Source: Datisca glomerata
Taxonomy: Eukaryota > Streptophyta > Magnoliopsida > Cucurbitales > Datiscaceae
DNA length: 64,000 nucleotides
Direction: 5' to 3'
NCBI GenBank assembly: GCA_003255025.1
Contig: QANY01000052.1
Location: 662,490 to 726,489 of the forward strand
Made by a program: the position numbers and the translations under genes. Position 1 is the stretch's first letter; every line of letters starts with the position of its first letter. This document shows, piece by piece, positions 1 through 10,905 of this stretch. The notes beneath the pieces are model-generated. The model was not told the DNA's origin. It saw only the letters and a program-made list of their open reading frames with translations, and searched no databases.

Positions 1-249
1 CTTAGTATTTTTTATTTTAATATTGAATTCATTAAATGCATTAATCATTCAGTCTCTGATTTGACCGGTTAATTCTTACAAGGACAACAAGATGGGGTCT
101 AGGTCTCATGCCTCGAAGAAATTAGCCAAAAGAGAGTCGTCAAGTCCACAATTGACCTTTAAGGCCCAAGTCAAATAGGAGCCTTTTGCTCTAAGAAATA
201 CCCAAATGACAATACTCAAGTCTATCAGGCCTAGTTACCAATCTTCACT

Positions 250-1160
250 GGTTGACCTATTTGACCCATTTACAGTCTCTAAACCCTTTGACCCACAATT
301 GTTCATCAACCAACCAACCACCAATTACAGAAAGGTCTTTTCCTTATCACAGAAAGACACCCAATAAGAATCTCTTTTATATTGAACATTTATTTACCAA
401 ATTAAAAAACCCAATTGAAATAGCAAAACCTCATTTCCTTCCTGATTCTCATTTTGTCTCTGAGCATAAGGACAAAACCCTCAGTTTCTACAAAGATATT
501 TTCTTAGAAATAAAATCAAGAAATATCATACGAAAGAACATGTCAGAAGGAAAGATCCTCTATCATTCATTTTACATCCTAAAAATAATAATCATGAAGG
601 AATGGAAAATCCATCCATCAGGGTTAAAACCCCTTTTAAATAAAAAAAATAATACAACTACTTTGACTATATTGATGCTTGGCAAACACTTTTCTTACAT
701 ACGAATAATGATTTTTCTCATTCTTGGTTTTTGAACTTTGATAAAAATTTCAAAACCAATTTGCCAAAATGATTTTTAAGATGGTGGTCAATCCATGACT
801 TTATCTTTGAAATTTTTCCAATTGAATTACAACATAATTTTAACTTATGCTATCGAAGATGAAATGACAGTATGCTATCGAAGATGAAGTTCTCACCAGA
901 CAATACTATGTTAAATGGTGGGACAAGTTGAGTTTACAAAACCCCACTCACAACTAATATTACTCAAATCACCTCCAATGGCCCCCTTAAAAATTGAGGA
1001 GCCAGACAACCAAAACCCATAAGTAAACCAATCTAAATCATCAATTTCTTCCCAAGAAGCAAAGCCTACATCAAAACCTTCCCCAAAAGGAAAGACCAAA
1101 CAAAATCAAAAGCAAAACAAGAGTTAATACAAAGGATGCTCCTTTTCTTGAAGACAATAC
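250..1160 (+). pseudogene. Decayed retroelement or pararetrovirus-like coding remnant
   Basis: Plus-strand sequence with coding flavour but many stops and frame changes. Around 755-910 two tryptophan-rich stretches appear in different frames (FLRWWSIHD and, about 100 bases on, YVKWWDKL), followed by a Pro/Lys/Gln-rich segment at 980-1120 like the tail of a capsid-type domain. Paired WW motifs of this kind occur in capsid-like parts of plant LTR-retroelement and pararetrovirus-like polyproteins; that family link is recalled, not tested. A 24-bp direct duplication at about 847-894 adds a break. The longest open stretch (252-734, 160 codons) has no recognisable domain and is probably fortuitous. 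No protease or reverse transcriptase is visible next to it. It is non-functional as it stands. Confidence 0.35.
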
Positions 1161-1723
1161 AGATTCTGACTTTGAATCATTAGTAGAATCGAATGACCCA
1201 AATAACAATAAAAAGGGTCAATCGTCCCAGACTTCCTCTCAACAATTGAAGGGAAAATCACATGTTCGAACTCTTCCACAGTGGGCCTATGATCCATTCG
1301 AGGATTCATAATATTCGTTCGATAATGTGAATCTCAGTGATGACGAGTAGAAGAAAATAATCCACCATTGACAAAATGCCAATAAAGGAACCGAATAATA
1401 TTGAAGATGTATTATGGTGACACCAGAGTACAATGCAATTCAAAGAATAGTCGATGACTTCTCAATATCTAGAAAGACAAAAGTCCAAGATAACAATTAT
1501 CAATGATCAATAACACTGCCTCCACCAGAATAAAATAACAATCAAGACACAAAGACCGAGATAACAATTATAGAGGAATCTTTGTAATTTATCCTTTTAT
1601 GCAATAATTGTGCTAGTTATCAAATAATTAACCAACTATTTATACCTTTTACTATTCTTATTCAAAAGTAGACAAAAGTAATGTAAAATATTTTTTTTTT
1701 GTAAAATAGAATAGTTCAGGTAA

Positions 1724-2100
1724 GTGATGGGTTCCCGGTGAACTCCACTCTACTTGGCAATAAATAGCTAGTCCTCTCCCATTTATTTCTCAGAACTTAT
1801 TTTCAACTCTTAATTATTTGAGAGAAAAACTAATTTTGAGAGCAAAGCTCTCGTCTTCTCCCCCTCTTTTGTAATTTCTTCTTTTTTTTCGTCAACATTA
1901 AATAGTGAGCGGGAGCAGTATTTAATTATTGCCAACTAAATTTACTGTTTGTGTAAGTATTTAATCTTGCACCTCAATACAATTTTACTATTTTTGTGTT
2001 GTATTCTTCCATCTCAATAAACCATGTTTAATATCTCTTTAAATTATATAAAATTCCGTCATTATTGGTATCATAGTCAATCTTGATATCAGAGCTAAAC
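1724..2100 (+). promoter_or_regulatory. LTR- or leader-like segment with primer-binding-like site
   Basis: This segment has the layout of a reverse-transcribing element leader. It holds a TATA-like AATAAATA at 1759-1766, a perfect six-base-pair hairpin (GAGAGC, loop AAA, GCTCTC) at 1838-1852, a pyrimidine-rich tract at 1850-1890, and AATAAA-type signals near 2018. At 2084-2095 it ends with TGATATCAGAGC, one mismatch from the plant initiator tRNA-Met primer-binding consensus; a poorer copy, TTGGTATCATAG, lies at 2065. The coding-like remnant lies upstream, which suits either the 3' LTR of one retroelement or the intergenic leader of an integrated pararetrovirus. No second LTR copy is seen in the window. 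Confidence 0.45.
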
Positions 2101-2383
2101 CTGGTAGGCGTATTTACTATTTACTTAATTATCTACATAATTATTATTCTTCACTGCTTGTTATGGCTGATTTTTGTTATTATTATTTATCAATTGCGTA
2201 CTTGAATAATTACAGTCTTGTTACCTCTATCTTGTTACCATGATAATATATATATATATATTATCTTTGAGATGTCACCATTCATTATTTATGTACTGTC
2301 TCTAAGTTGCTTGAAAGTGATGTAAAGAAATCAAGAAGACAACAACAGAAACATTCAACAAATATAAAGACAGAGATGGAGGA
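2101..2383. other. Unassigned AT-rich sequence
   Basis: No gene is recognised. It contains a short AT dinucleotide run near 2245-2261 and otherwise featureless AT-rich sequence following the primer-binding-like site. Confidence 0.5.
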
Positions 2384-2704
2384 TCGTTTTTCTTCTTAAT
2401 TTGAGTTTTATTTTGTAGAGTGTATGAAATTTTAGGAAAATTCAATCATTTAAACAAACAAAGCATGTTATTAGTTTATTTATTGCAAAAGATTTAAAAA
2501 AGTAATACACTAAAAATACAAAACTAAAAGAAATGTATCCTAGACTACTCTACTAATATAAATAACTTATTTTGAGAAATTTTAGCGAGACAGATTTATA
2601 AAAATCAAAATATTATTTCCTTATTTTATTTACAAATAAATATATTTTATTAAACTTTTTATTTAAATAGACAAATAATACATGAGAAACAATCAAAAGT
2701 TGAA
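2384..2704 (+). mobile_element. Helitron fragment (internal/3' part, both ends missing)
   Basis: This stretch aligns by eye through most of its length with 3823-4160, the 3' half of the Helitron at 3642-4209. Shared blocks include AGAGTGTAT, AACATGTTATTAGTTTA-like, TACTAATATAAATAA, TTTTGAGAAATTTTAG and ACAAATAAATATATTTTATT. The similarity stops after GAGAAACAATCAAAA, before the terminal hairpin and CTRR end, and the 5' part is absent, so it is a truncated copy. Confidence 0.6.
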
Positions 2705-3083
2705 AGAGCTTGTCGAAGGATGTTCAACTTCTAAATATATTTTATGTAGGCAAAGAAACCGACTCATAAGTTAGGACTTACGTATGAAACTTGTATTGTA
2801 ATCTTAATTACATACAATTTACCTTATTGGATGTGTATGAAGCTAACAATTTATTCTGTCTATGCCCATTCCTAGATCTAAGATGCCAGGCAAAAACATT
2901 GATGTATAATTGCAACAAGTGATTGATGAACTAGAATAATTGTAGGAGATTGGTTTAAGTAGATACGATACATCAAGAAAGAAAATGTTTTAATGCATGC
3001 GTCATTGTTGTGGACTATTAGTGATTTTGTTGGGTCTAAAAACTTGTCTGGATGCCATTACTGTATATTTGACATACATCATA
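2705..3083. other. Unassigned AT-rich sequence
   Basis: I see no gene or repeat here. It separates the truncated Helitron copy from the first complete one. Confidence 0.4.
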
Positions 3084-3641
3084 TCTTTAATATTTAATAT
3101 ATTAAAAGTGGGATGAGAAAGAGAATTATTTTTAGACCATTTTGTCCACTTCTTATTTTATAATTTCAAAATTACCCCTTGAGTCTATTAATGGTGCATA
3201 ATTAATTGTTAACTTTTATCCTTTGCGTATTTCTCAAAATAATGTATCTCATGAGTAGACTTTTTATATCGTTTCTAATTAAAATTTATTTTTATACATG
3301 ATAACATATTAAGTTATTTCGTCGTTAAGATATATATTAAAAAAATTCAATCAATCAGTAGAATAAAACATGTTTTAGTTCGTTTATCACATAGAGATCA
3401 AAGAAACTATATGCTAAAAAATCAATCTAGAAGATGTTCTTCTAGCATAAGTAACTTAAATGAAATATTTTGGTGAGAAAGACTTATGAAAAACATAAAA
3501 GATATAATTGTAGTTTTCTAATTTGATCTACTAATAAATGTATTTTATTCAAAGTTTTTTATATGAACAAGTAATGTAAAAGAAATAATCAAAATAATAA
3601 AATCGTGCATATCACGTGCACCACAGGTGTAATTTAACTAG
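3084..3641 (+). mobile_element. Non-autonomous Helitron, copy 1
   Basis: About 558 bp. It starts with TC at 3084 followed shortly by TATATTAAAAGTGGGA, and ends with CTAG at 3638-3641 followed by T, fitting the Helitron rule (5' TC, 3' CTRR, insertion between A and T). Just before the end is a small palindrome-capable segment around CGTGCATATCACGTGCACC, in the place of the Helitron 3' hairpin. It has no terminal inverted repeats and no coding region. The head (CATTTTGTCCACTTCTTATT, then TTGAGTCTATTAATGGTGCA) matches copy 2 and the reverse complement of the element at 30734-31304, so three copies define a family of about 560-570 bp. It needs Rep/helicase in trans. Confidence 0.72.
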
Positions 3642-4209
3642 TATATTAAAAGTGGGAAGAGAATGATAATCATTTTTAGACAACTTTGTCCAATCATTAT
3701 TTTACAATTTCTAAATCATCATTTGAGTCCATTAATGGTGCATTATTATTAGTCAATTTTTCTTTTTTTCTTTTTCTCATAATTGTGGTGTATATCTTAA
3801 TGAGACATTCCTTTCTTTTTTCTTCTTAATTTGGATTTTATTTTATAGAGTGTATAAAGCTACTTCGTTCGTTAATAAATATATTAGAAAAATTCAATTC
3901 AATCATTTAAAACAAATAAAACATGTTATTAGTTTACTTATCAGAAAAGATTTAAAAAAGAAATATACTAAAAATATGAAACTAAAAAATGTATCATAGA
4001 CCGTGAGCGTATATTCTACTAATATAAATAATTTATTTTGAGAAATTTTAGTGAGTAAGATTTATAAAAATGAAAATATTATTTCCTACTTTTATTTACA
4101 AATAAATATATTTTATTAATCTTTTTATTTAAATAAAAAAATAATATATGAGAAACAATCAAAATATAAAAAAGGTACATCACGTGCATTGCATGTGTAA
4201 CTTAACTGG
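3642..4209 (+). mobile_element. Non-autonomous Helitron, copy 2 (abuts copy 1)
   Basis: About 568 bp, starting at the base after the CTAG end of copy 1 with TATATTAAAAGTGGGA and ending CTGG (4206-4209) followed by T, a valid CTRR end. The subterminal segment ATCACGTGCATTGCATGTG can form the terminal hairpin. It lacks the initial TC and first few bases, so its extreme 5' end was lost or replaced when the two copies came to abut. Internally it resembles copy 1 and the fragment at 2384-2704. It is non-coding. Confidence 0.65.
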
Positions 4210-7200
4210 TACTCTTAAAGTACAATAATATTTCTTTTTGGGTCATGATGATTTTTGGAGAATGATAATATATTTCGTTTCGATAAACAGAATTTTTATG
4301 CTATCATTAAGGAGAGATCAACTTCTATTTCATCATCAAGGTCTAGAATTTATGGACAAATGTAGAACATAAATTTCGTATTTGGAAGGGAAGTGATTGG
4401 CAAAAAAGAAGAGAAGTTGACTATCAATATTAGAAAAATAATAGTATATTTTTTTAACTTTCTTATTAGGAGTTAAATTTTATACACCATAACCTTGTTA
4501 TGATGCATGTTAAAAACAAATGTATGTGATAACATGATGAGACACTTCTAAATGACCGATGGAAGTTGGAAGATAATTTAAATGCATGTATAGACCTTTA
4601 CCATCTAAATATAAAGCATCGACTCCATCCAAAAGTCAACAAAAAGAAAAAGAAGTTAACATTATCGCTTGTTTCCTATACAATCTAGTCGAAGAGAAAA
4701 ACACATTTTGCAAAGTATTGAAAACATTAGTGTTCCTGACAAATATGTTTGAAATATGTCTCGTTGTATTGATACAAAAAATCGTGAAATTCAAAAAGGA
4801 CTCAAAATGGTGAAAGTCTTTATTAAATATTTATATACTATCTCTAAGTATAAATCTTCTATACATTTGATCACGCCATTTTCAGTAAAATTGTTTCCGA
4901 TTACTTTCCGTAGATGACTATGTAAAAATTTATTTCATTTGTGTGAATATTTATACATCAAAACACTAAAACTCATCGTTAGAATTTGGGGAGGTAAGAA
5001 AATGGCTGAACGGGGATGAATTGCAAAAAATGTTTGGAAAAAATAATTTACAAAAACAGTCAAGAGTAATTAATTTAGTTATTGAATTATATAGGCGCAA
5101 CATAATAAATTTATTTACGTTTGTGTAATTTTTATAAAAAAAATTATTTTTATAAAAAAATTATTTTTTTCAACTACTTTCAGCCATTGTTTCAGAAAAC
5201 ATATTCCGACCACTTTTATAGTTCACGCTAGAAATGTGACTTTTTTCTTCTTCTAATTTTCTATAAATATTTGTATATCATCTTTGAGTTATCCGAATAC
5301 ATTTATAATGGGGGTAACCCCATCATGGTAGCCCTCAAAATAAATGGACGAATAATCTTTCATCTTACAAAAATGACCCTAATAATATAATATTTATTAT
5401 TAATAATATTGAATACCCAAACTAACCTCTTCCTTTTCTTTCTTTTCCTCTTTCTATCCTTCTACAATACTGAAAAATGAAAGGAAGCCAGTTTTGCAAA
5501 TGTTCTTCACCATACTTTCATGAAGACAGAAGGAAAACGAGTCGGTTGTGAAAGGAAAATACGATCTGGTTTTTCGATTTTTTACTTCGACAAGTTCATG
5601 AGTACTTAAGTAAATGGGTTTCTTACCTGTAAAGAAATAAAAACCAGACACCATTAACTATTCATGTCGAAATTATAGGTAAGAATATATTTACACCTTG
5701 TAGACAAATGTTGTACAAGACATATAACAAAATTCATAAACCGAAAATCTGTGTAACAATAATAATGCAAATCTTGTACATAGCTTTGTATGTTAATCAT
5801 TTTCTCCGTCGGAATCAAATTATTAATACTAGTAGGTAAACAAAAAATATCAACTATATTCCTACATTGGTCAATACTATTTTTAGCTATAGAACCAACA
5901 ATGGAATTATATTTCCTATTTACCCAATCCAAATTTCAAATAGAGGTTTGATTCAACAGTCATCTCAGATACAACACAAGATTACTCAATTTCCATACAG
6001 TCTTTCTCTTTAAGCCACCCAACTGCCAATATTGCATCATTCTATCAAGACTGAACTCTAGCCAAAATTTTCAGTAATAAGCATAGCTTCATTAATAGCC
6101 GTGTTTATAGCTATGGAAATTCCAATATCATTTGATATACATTGTGTCTATAGGGTGTATAAGTTTCAAATTAGAATGGTTAGAGTTTAAATTTACTTTA
6201 ATTCATCAATTTAAATAACTACAGTAATCGAAGTTTTATATGCAAACTGATCTTGAATCAAACATAAAATTTCTGTTTTGGATGTAGCGTTCATGAACCT
6301 GTAGATGTTGAAAACCTACTTTTAGAGGTGTTGTCAGGTGTTGCCAGGTAACTGGATCATGGACCTGGGATTAAAATAAAAAGAGTGAACATAAAATTAT
6401 CAACTTGACACTAGTGTGGTGCCTAGTCAACTAGACTCTAACATTCAAGTCAGTAATGATTTTGACAGTGTGGGCTAGAGAGCTAAATAATGAATACCTT
6501 ATAAAAGAGATATTTATAAGTATGGGCCTTTCATAATAGATTGAAGAGTCTGGTCAGACCTAAGACTAGTTTAATAACATTTGGGCATATGAGCTGAAGC
6601 CTGGGCCAGTTCGTTTTAGGCCTCTACAGTTTACCCCTACTTTCTGAGCTCAAGTTGAATGAATCAGACTCTGAAAGTAAAGTGACCAGTACATCGAGCC
6701 TGATTCGTGATCCATGACCTAGGTTTGTTCGTGGACGATCCTTGAAGATCATGAATAATTCAATTTAGTTAAACAAAACTAGAAAACTGATTCGATTTGA
6801 TTGCATTAATGGTGAAATTGAACTTTGCCAAACCATAAAATTATTCAACAAAGTATGTTTTTTGCTTGACCGGCCGAATTGTCGTGCATTCTACCTACCA
6901 AACCCCAAGGCTGGTTTGGTCTAGATGGGTATAATGGCTTTGCTGGTAAGATTGACTTGGGTAATTTGAATAGTTTTCATCAAATTAAGTATCTGTTGCA
7001 TTTTCTCATAACTTTTCACCCTTATTTCGATTAAGTTGTTTCAAAAGTCTCTAAAAAGATAAATCAAAGCCCGACAATTTCATATCTCACAAAGAAGACT
7101 GAATTCAAATGTTTTTTGGTCAACCGTGATCTCAAAGTGGACGTGACATGTGATTGACGGGATAAAGCTTTCTTTGTTCAGTTCATACGTTCCATTATGA

Positions 7201-7270
7201 TTGCTAAAAGATCATGATTTCTAAGATTCATCTCTAATTATATCGTGGGCAGAACGTGAGGATGATCTGA
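4210..7270. other. Intergenic AT-rich region, no gene recognised
   Basis: Short open stretches (for example 4586-4813 plus, 5454-5932 minus) show no family resemblance and are probably chance. At about 5137-5166 a short run of TTATTTTTATAAAAAAA repeats. Between 6300 and 6700 the base composition rises slightly with words such as GGTGTTGTCAGGTGTTGCCAGG and GGCCTCTACAG, which could be old LTR sequence, but I see no boundaries. Confidence 0.4.
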
Positions 7271-7271
7271 C

Positions 7272-7330
7272 TAAGGGCGGAGCATATGGATTCTCTGTCC
7301 GGTGACAGAGCATGAGAATGGTCAAGATCT
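7272..7330. repeat. Isolated outlier units of the 28-bp minisatellite
   Basis: Two adjacent diverged copies of the unit found at 8117-9417 lie here: GGCGGAGCATATGGATTC followed by GTCCGGTGACAGAGCATGAG. They sit about 0.8 kb before the main array, so the array either arose from this sequence or was split from it. Confidence 0.6.
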
Positions 7331-8116
7331 TTCAAGTCAATCCTCAACGCAATAGGACGTATGTGGGCACGTAGAATATAACTAAGACACTTTTCTATCT
7401 CTGGATGTACACAACACATGAGATCTAAAGATTTTGCTGAGAAAGACTTTTGTGAAACGATTCTCTAACAGAACGTGAAGATGATTCTTTTAGAGTTTTG
7501 ATTAACTCTTAGTCATAGAAAATCACTCCTTGAGATTTGTATTCTTCTCTCAACCCTTGATTGATGAACTAATTCTCTGATTGATTATCTGATCAACTCA
7601 TACATCTGAGGCCATCAAAATAATATCTGTATATTTTTCTTGATAATGGCGTATAAGATATTTTGGGATAATTTAAATAATATTTAATCATGATTCAGAC
7701 TAATCTATATATGATCATCTAATTGATGTGTATTAAATCGTTATGATAAACGACACGTTGATAAATATATTAATTCACATCGGTCCAATCATATTTAATC
7801 TCATTATATAAAGTACATTCACCAAGATGTCTATCCACAACAATGATCAATATCTATATCACATGCATTCATAATGCTTAATGAACCATACTAGCAACCA
7901 TTCAATAAAGATTCCATACTTTAATATGTTGCTGACAATTTTATTCATTATCTATAATCTTAATCCTCTCATACTAATATAAGATCATAGTCTCATTAAT
8001 GAATATGAAATTTTCTGATATTTATATAAATTTTTCAATAATAATTTAAAAGAACAATTATAAGAAAATATAATGCTTATTAAATTTCACATCAAAATGT
8101 CAATACACTTGCTTTG
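7331..8116. other. Spacer between outlier units and main minisatellite
   Basis: AT-rich sequence without a recognisable gene. It has several ATGATCA/TGATTGAT-type words but no clear period. Confidence 0.4.
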
Positions 8117-9417
8117 AGAGCGTAACCCCCAACAGATGGTCCATCTGGCGGATGAGCATAGGGGTGATCCATCCTGTGGCAGAGCATGATGATGGTTCGT
8201 CCTATGGCAAAGCATGATGATTGTATGTCTGGTGGTGAAACATATGGATAGTCATTACGAAGGCGGAGCATGAGGAGGGTTTGTCCCGCGGCAGAGCATG
8301 AAGATGGTCTGTCCAACGGGTGAGCATATGGATGGTCTATCTAGTAGCAGAGGATGAGGATAGTCCGTCTGGCGACATAGCATAATGATGGTTTGTCTAG
8401 CGGCTAAGCATAGGGATGGTCTGTCCGGCTGTAGAGCATAGAGATAGTCCGTTTGACTGTGGAGCATGAAGGTGGTCTATCTGGTAGTGGAGCATGAAGA
8501 TGGCCTGTCCAGATCATGAGGATGGTCTGTCCAACGACGAAGCATGAGAAAGGGCCATGCTGTGGCATAACATGATGATAATCTTTCCAGTGGTGGAGCA
8601 TGAGGATGGTCCGTCCGGCCGTGGAGCTTGAGGATGGTCCGTCCGATGGTAGAGCATGATGATGGTCCAACCTGCAGTGAAGTATATGGATGGTCCATCT
8701 AGCGGAGCATGATGATGGTTTATCCGACGTGAGAGCATGTTGGTGGTCCTTTCAGCGACAGAACATGTAGATGGTTCGTCCGATGGTGGAGTGTGGCGAT
8801 GGTTCGCTGGTCCGTCCAGGCGAAGCATGAAGATGGTCTATCCAGAAGCGGAGAATGAAGATGGTTTGTCTGACGTTGGAGCATGAAGAGGGACCGTCCA
8901 ATGGCGGAGCATGAGGAAGGTCCGTCCAGCATCGGAACATAAATATGGGCCATGTGACGACAAACTATGCGGATGGTCTCCTGGCGACAGAGTATGAAGA
9001 TGGTTTGTCCGGTGACAGAGCATGAAGATTGTCAGTCCGACACCAGAGTATGAGGAAGGCCCATCCAGCGGAAGAACATGATGATGGTTCATTCGACGAA
9101 GGATCATAAGGATGGTCTATCTGATGACGGAGCATGAGGAATGTATGTCTGATGATAGAGCATATGATGGTTCGTCCTGTGGTAGAGTAAGAAGATGATT
9201 CGTCTGACGGTGGAACATGAAGATGATCCGTCTAGTGGTGCATGAGAACCGTTAGTTCGGTGCATAGCATGAGGAAGGTCCATCCGGTGATGGGGCGTGA
9301 AGATGGCAGGGGAGCATGGGGATGGTTCCTCCAGTGGCAGAGCACGAGGATGGTCCATTCGGTGGTTGAACACAAGCAATGTCTGTCCGACGACGGAGTA
9401 TGACGAAGCCCCATGGT
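8117..9417. repeat. 28-bp minisatellite array
   Basis: About 1.3 kb of tandem repeats with a 28-bp unit, roughly 46 copies. A typical unit reads GAGCATGAAGATGGTC then TGTCCAACGGGT; unit starts are exactly 28 apart over many consecutive copies (for example between 8295 and 8435), with occasional length variants such as the short unit near 8512. Copies differ mainly at CG/TG/CA positions, consistent with methylated-cytosine decay. Because 28 leaves remainder 1 on division by 3 and the minus strand of the unit has no stop, all three minus frames stay open for long stretches. That explains the many 60-104-codon overlapping frames here (Met-Leu-Cys/His-rich, SSCS-rich peptides). They are not credible genes. 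Confidence 0.9.
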
Positions 9418-9522
9418 AGGATTTCTAGATTTTCTAACTATTCTTCGGAGTTTTTGTTATAATGGGCTACTTATGTTACTTTACTGATCTTGCTTCTCAT
9501 TTTTTATAGGTATCATTCTATA
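9418..9522 (+). other. Possible intron or leader before decayed frame
   Basis: Ends with a T-rich tract and TTTTTTATAG/GTATC at about 9501-9515, a plausible splice acceptor directly before the reading frame that starts at 9523. Confidence 0.35.
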
Positions 9523-10300
9523 ATGAAGTCTGACGTCGAACTGCCAAATCTTGTAGAGATGAAATATATTAGGAGGAGGAAATAGGCTGTAACTGCCCTA
9601 GCTCCTGAACGTGCACCTACCCCCAGTTCATCGTCAAGACTCTTTGTTACCGCAACCTCTACTAAGGACCGCTAGACTAAGAAGAATCAATTGATGCTCG
9701 AGGTTGTTGTCCCAATAGACGAGGATCAAGTTGGACTTGTGACTCTATAACTAGATCCAGAAGAGTCTATCAAAGTTGAGGATGATCTGATTGCTGGCAT
9801 AACTAAGTTCCTTCTATTCTTGAAGGATCAAAAGCTCTTATTCCAGATTCCTGAAAAGGAGTTTAATCATGCCGATCTTGCTTACAACTTGCGGGTATGA
9901 CATGTTAATTTTATGTTGACCTTGCATTTGAATCACATGACAATTTTAACTTCATTTATTTTTCAATCCTTGCAGTGTATCACAGCCTTGACACGAAAGG
10001 TTGGTGTGTTGGTTAAGAAGCGTGAAAAATATCTTACAGATTTAGAGAGGGTGAAGACCAACTGGAAAAGAATGAGGTTGACTTGATGTATTTTCAAACC
10101 ATGCTAGACAAAGTCAAATCTTATAACTATGTGTTCTATGTGGAGAAACATTATTTTTAATGAAGTTTTGATGTGCTGAATGCATCGCAAGACACGTTTA
10201 AACAAGATATGAATTCATTGTATGGTGCAGCTTATCTCAAAGGTCGAGATGATAAGATAGAGTATCTTGAGGGCAAAGCTGGCTCGTAGAGAATGTTAAA
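9523..10300 (+). pseudogene. Decayed two-exon protein-coding remnant, family unknown
   Basis: A single frame from ATG 9523 reads as protein-like sequence to 9894 with only a few in-frame stops (after MKSDVELPNLVEMKYIRRRK, again near 9675 and 9750). It contains an acidic stretch (VVPIDEDQVGL) and a block including FQIPEKEFNHADLAYNLR. A GT at 9895 and a TTTCAATCCTTGCAG acceptor ending at 9975 bound an 81-bp intron. The frame resumes as CITALTRKVGVLVKKREKYL, then a Lys/Glu-rich segment typical of a coiled coil, until a stop near 10086. More coding-like but broken sequence continues to about 10300. It lies between tandem arrays, so it may be part of a large retroelement, but I do not recognise the domain. 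Confidence 0.45.
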
Positions 10301-10650
10301 GATGACACCCTTCCTGCCAATTTTGAGATTCTCTCTGAGTCTCATCCTTATTCGCATGACAGAATGATGCGGTGAGACCGAGAGAATTGTAAAAGTAACT
10401 TTTTGTAAAGATTATTCGTTATTCGGTCTATGCTTGGATCATTCTCTTTATACCTCGCACCATATATCCCCATGACTCGAACAAAAATCAGGGCGAGTAA
10501 CTGGTTCGAGGAAAGTTGTAGTGTTTATATTTCAAACATTGCCTGAGTTTTTCATTACCTATGTTAATGTGTCAAAATATAACATGTTGGTTGCGACGTT
10601 TTCCTGGCGTCATCTATTTAGGGTTTTTGCGCTATTCAGGACTAAGTTTT
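10301..10650. other. Spacer before 93-bp repeats
   Basis: No gene is supported. The open stretch 10521-10757 runs into the 93-bp repeat, whose length is divisible by three and so keeps a frame open. Confidence 0.4.
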
Positions 10651-10905
10651 GCAGACCAACGTGGCCCTATTTTGGGTCAATGACAAAGCTTTCCAAACTA
10701 AACTATGGGAACTTAGTACTTTTGGGCCAAGTGCAGAACTATGGCAGACCGACGTAGCCCAGTTTTGGGTTAAAGACAGAGCTTGACACACTTAAGTGTG
10801 GGGACTTGGCACTTTCAGGCCAAGTACAGAACTGTGATAGACCGATGTAGCCCCATTTCAGGTCAAAGGTAAAGCTTAACAGACCAAATGTGGGGACTTA
10901 GATGC
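10651..10905. repeat. 93-bp tandem repeat, about 2.7 copies
   Basis: Units begin at 10651, 10744 and 10837, exactly 93 apart, each with GCAGACC/ATAGACC, then GTAGCCC, TTTTGGGT, AAAGCTT, a GTGGGGACTT-like block and GGCCAAGTGCAGAACT. The third copy runs into the next array, which shares the GGGGACTTAG and CCAAGTTTGA-like words, so the two arrays look related. Confidence 0.8.

Noticed and set aside
252..734. 160-codon open frame near the window start as a real gene
   Set aside because: No domain, low-complexity Lys/Asn/Ile composition, and coding-like motifs nearby are in other frames; probably chance in AT-rich decayed sequence.
8092..9414. Many overlapping minus-strand open frames of 60-104 codons
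   Set aside because: They come from a stop-free 28-bp tandem unit read in every frame; no domain, no start context and no codon bias.
8117..9417. CRISPR-like periodicity
   Set aside because: Units are contiguous 28-bp repeats without unique spacers, in a plant nuclear context.
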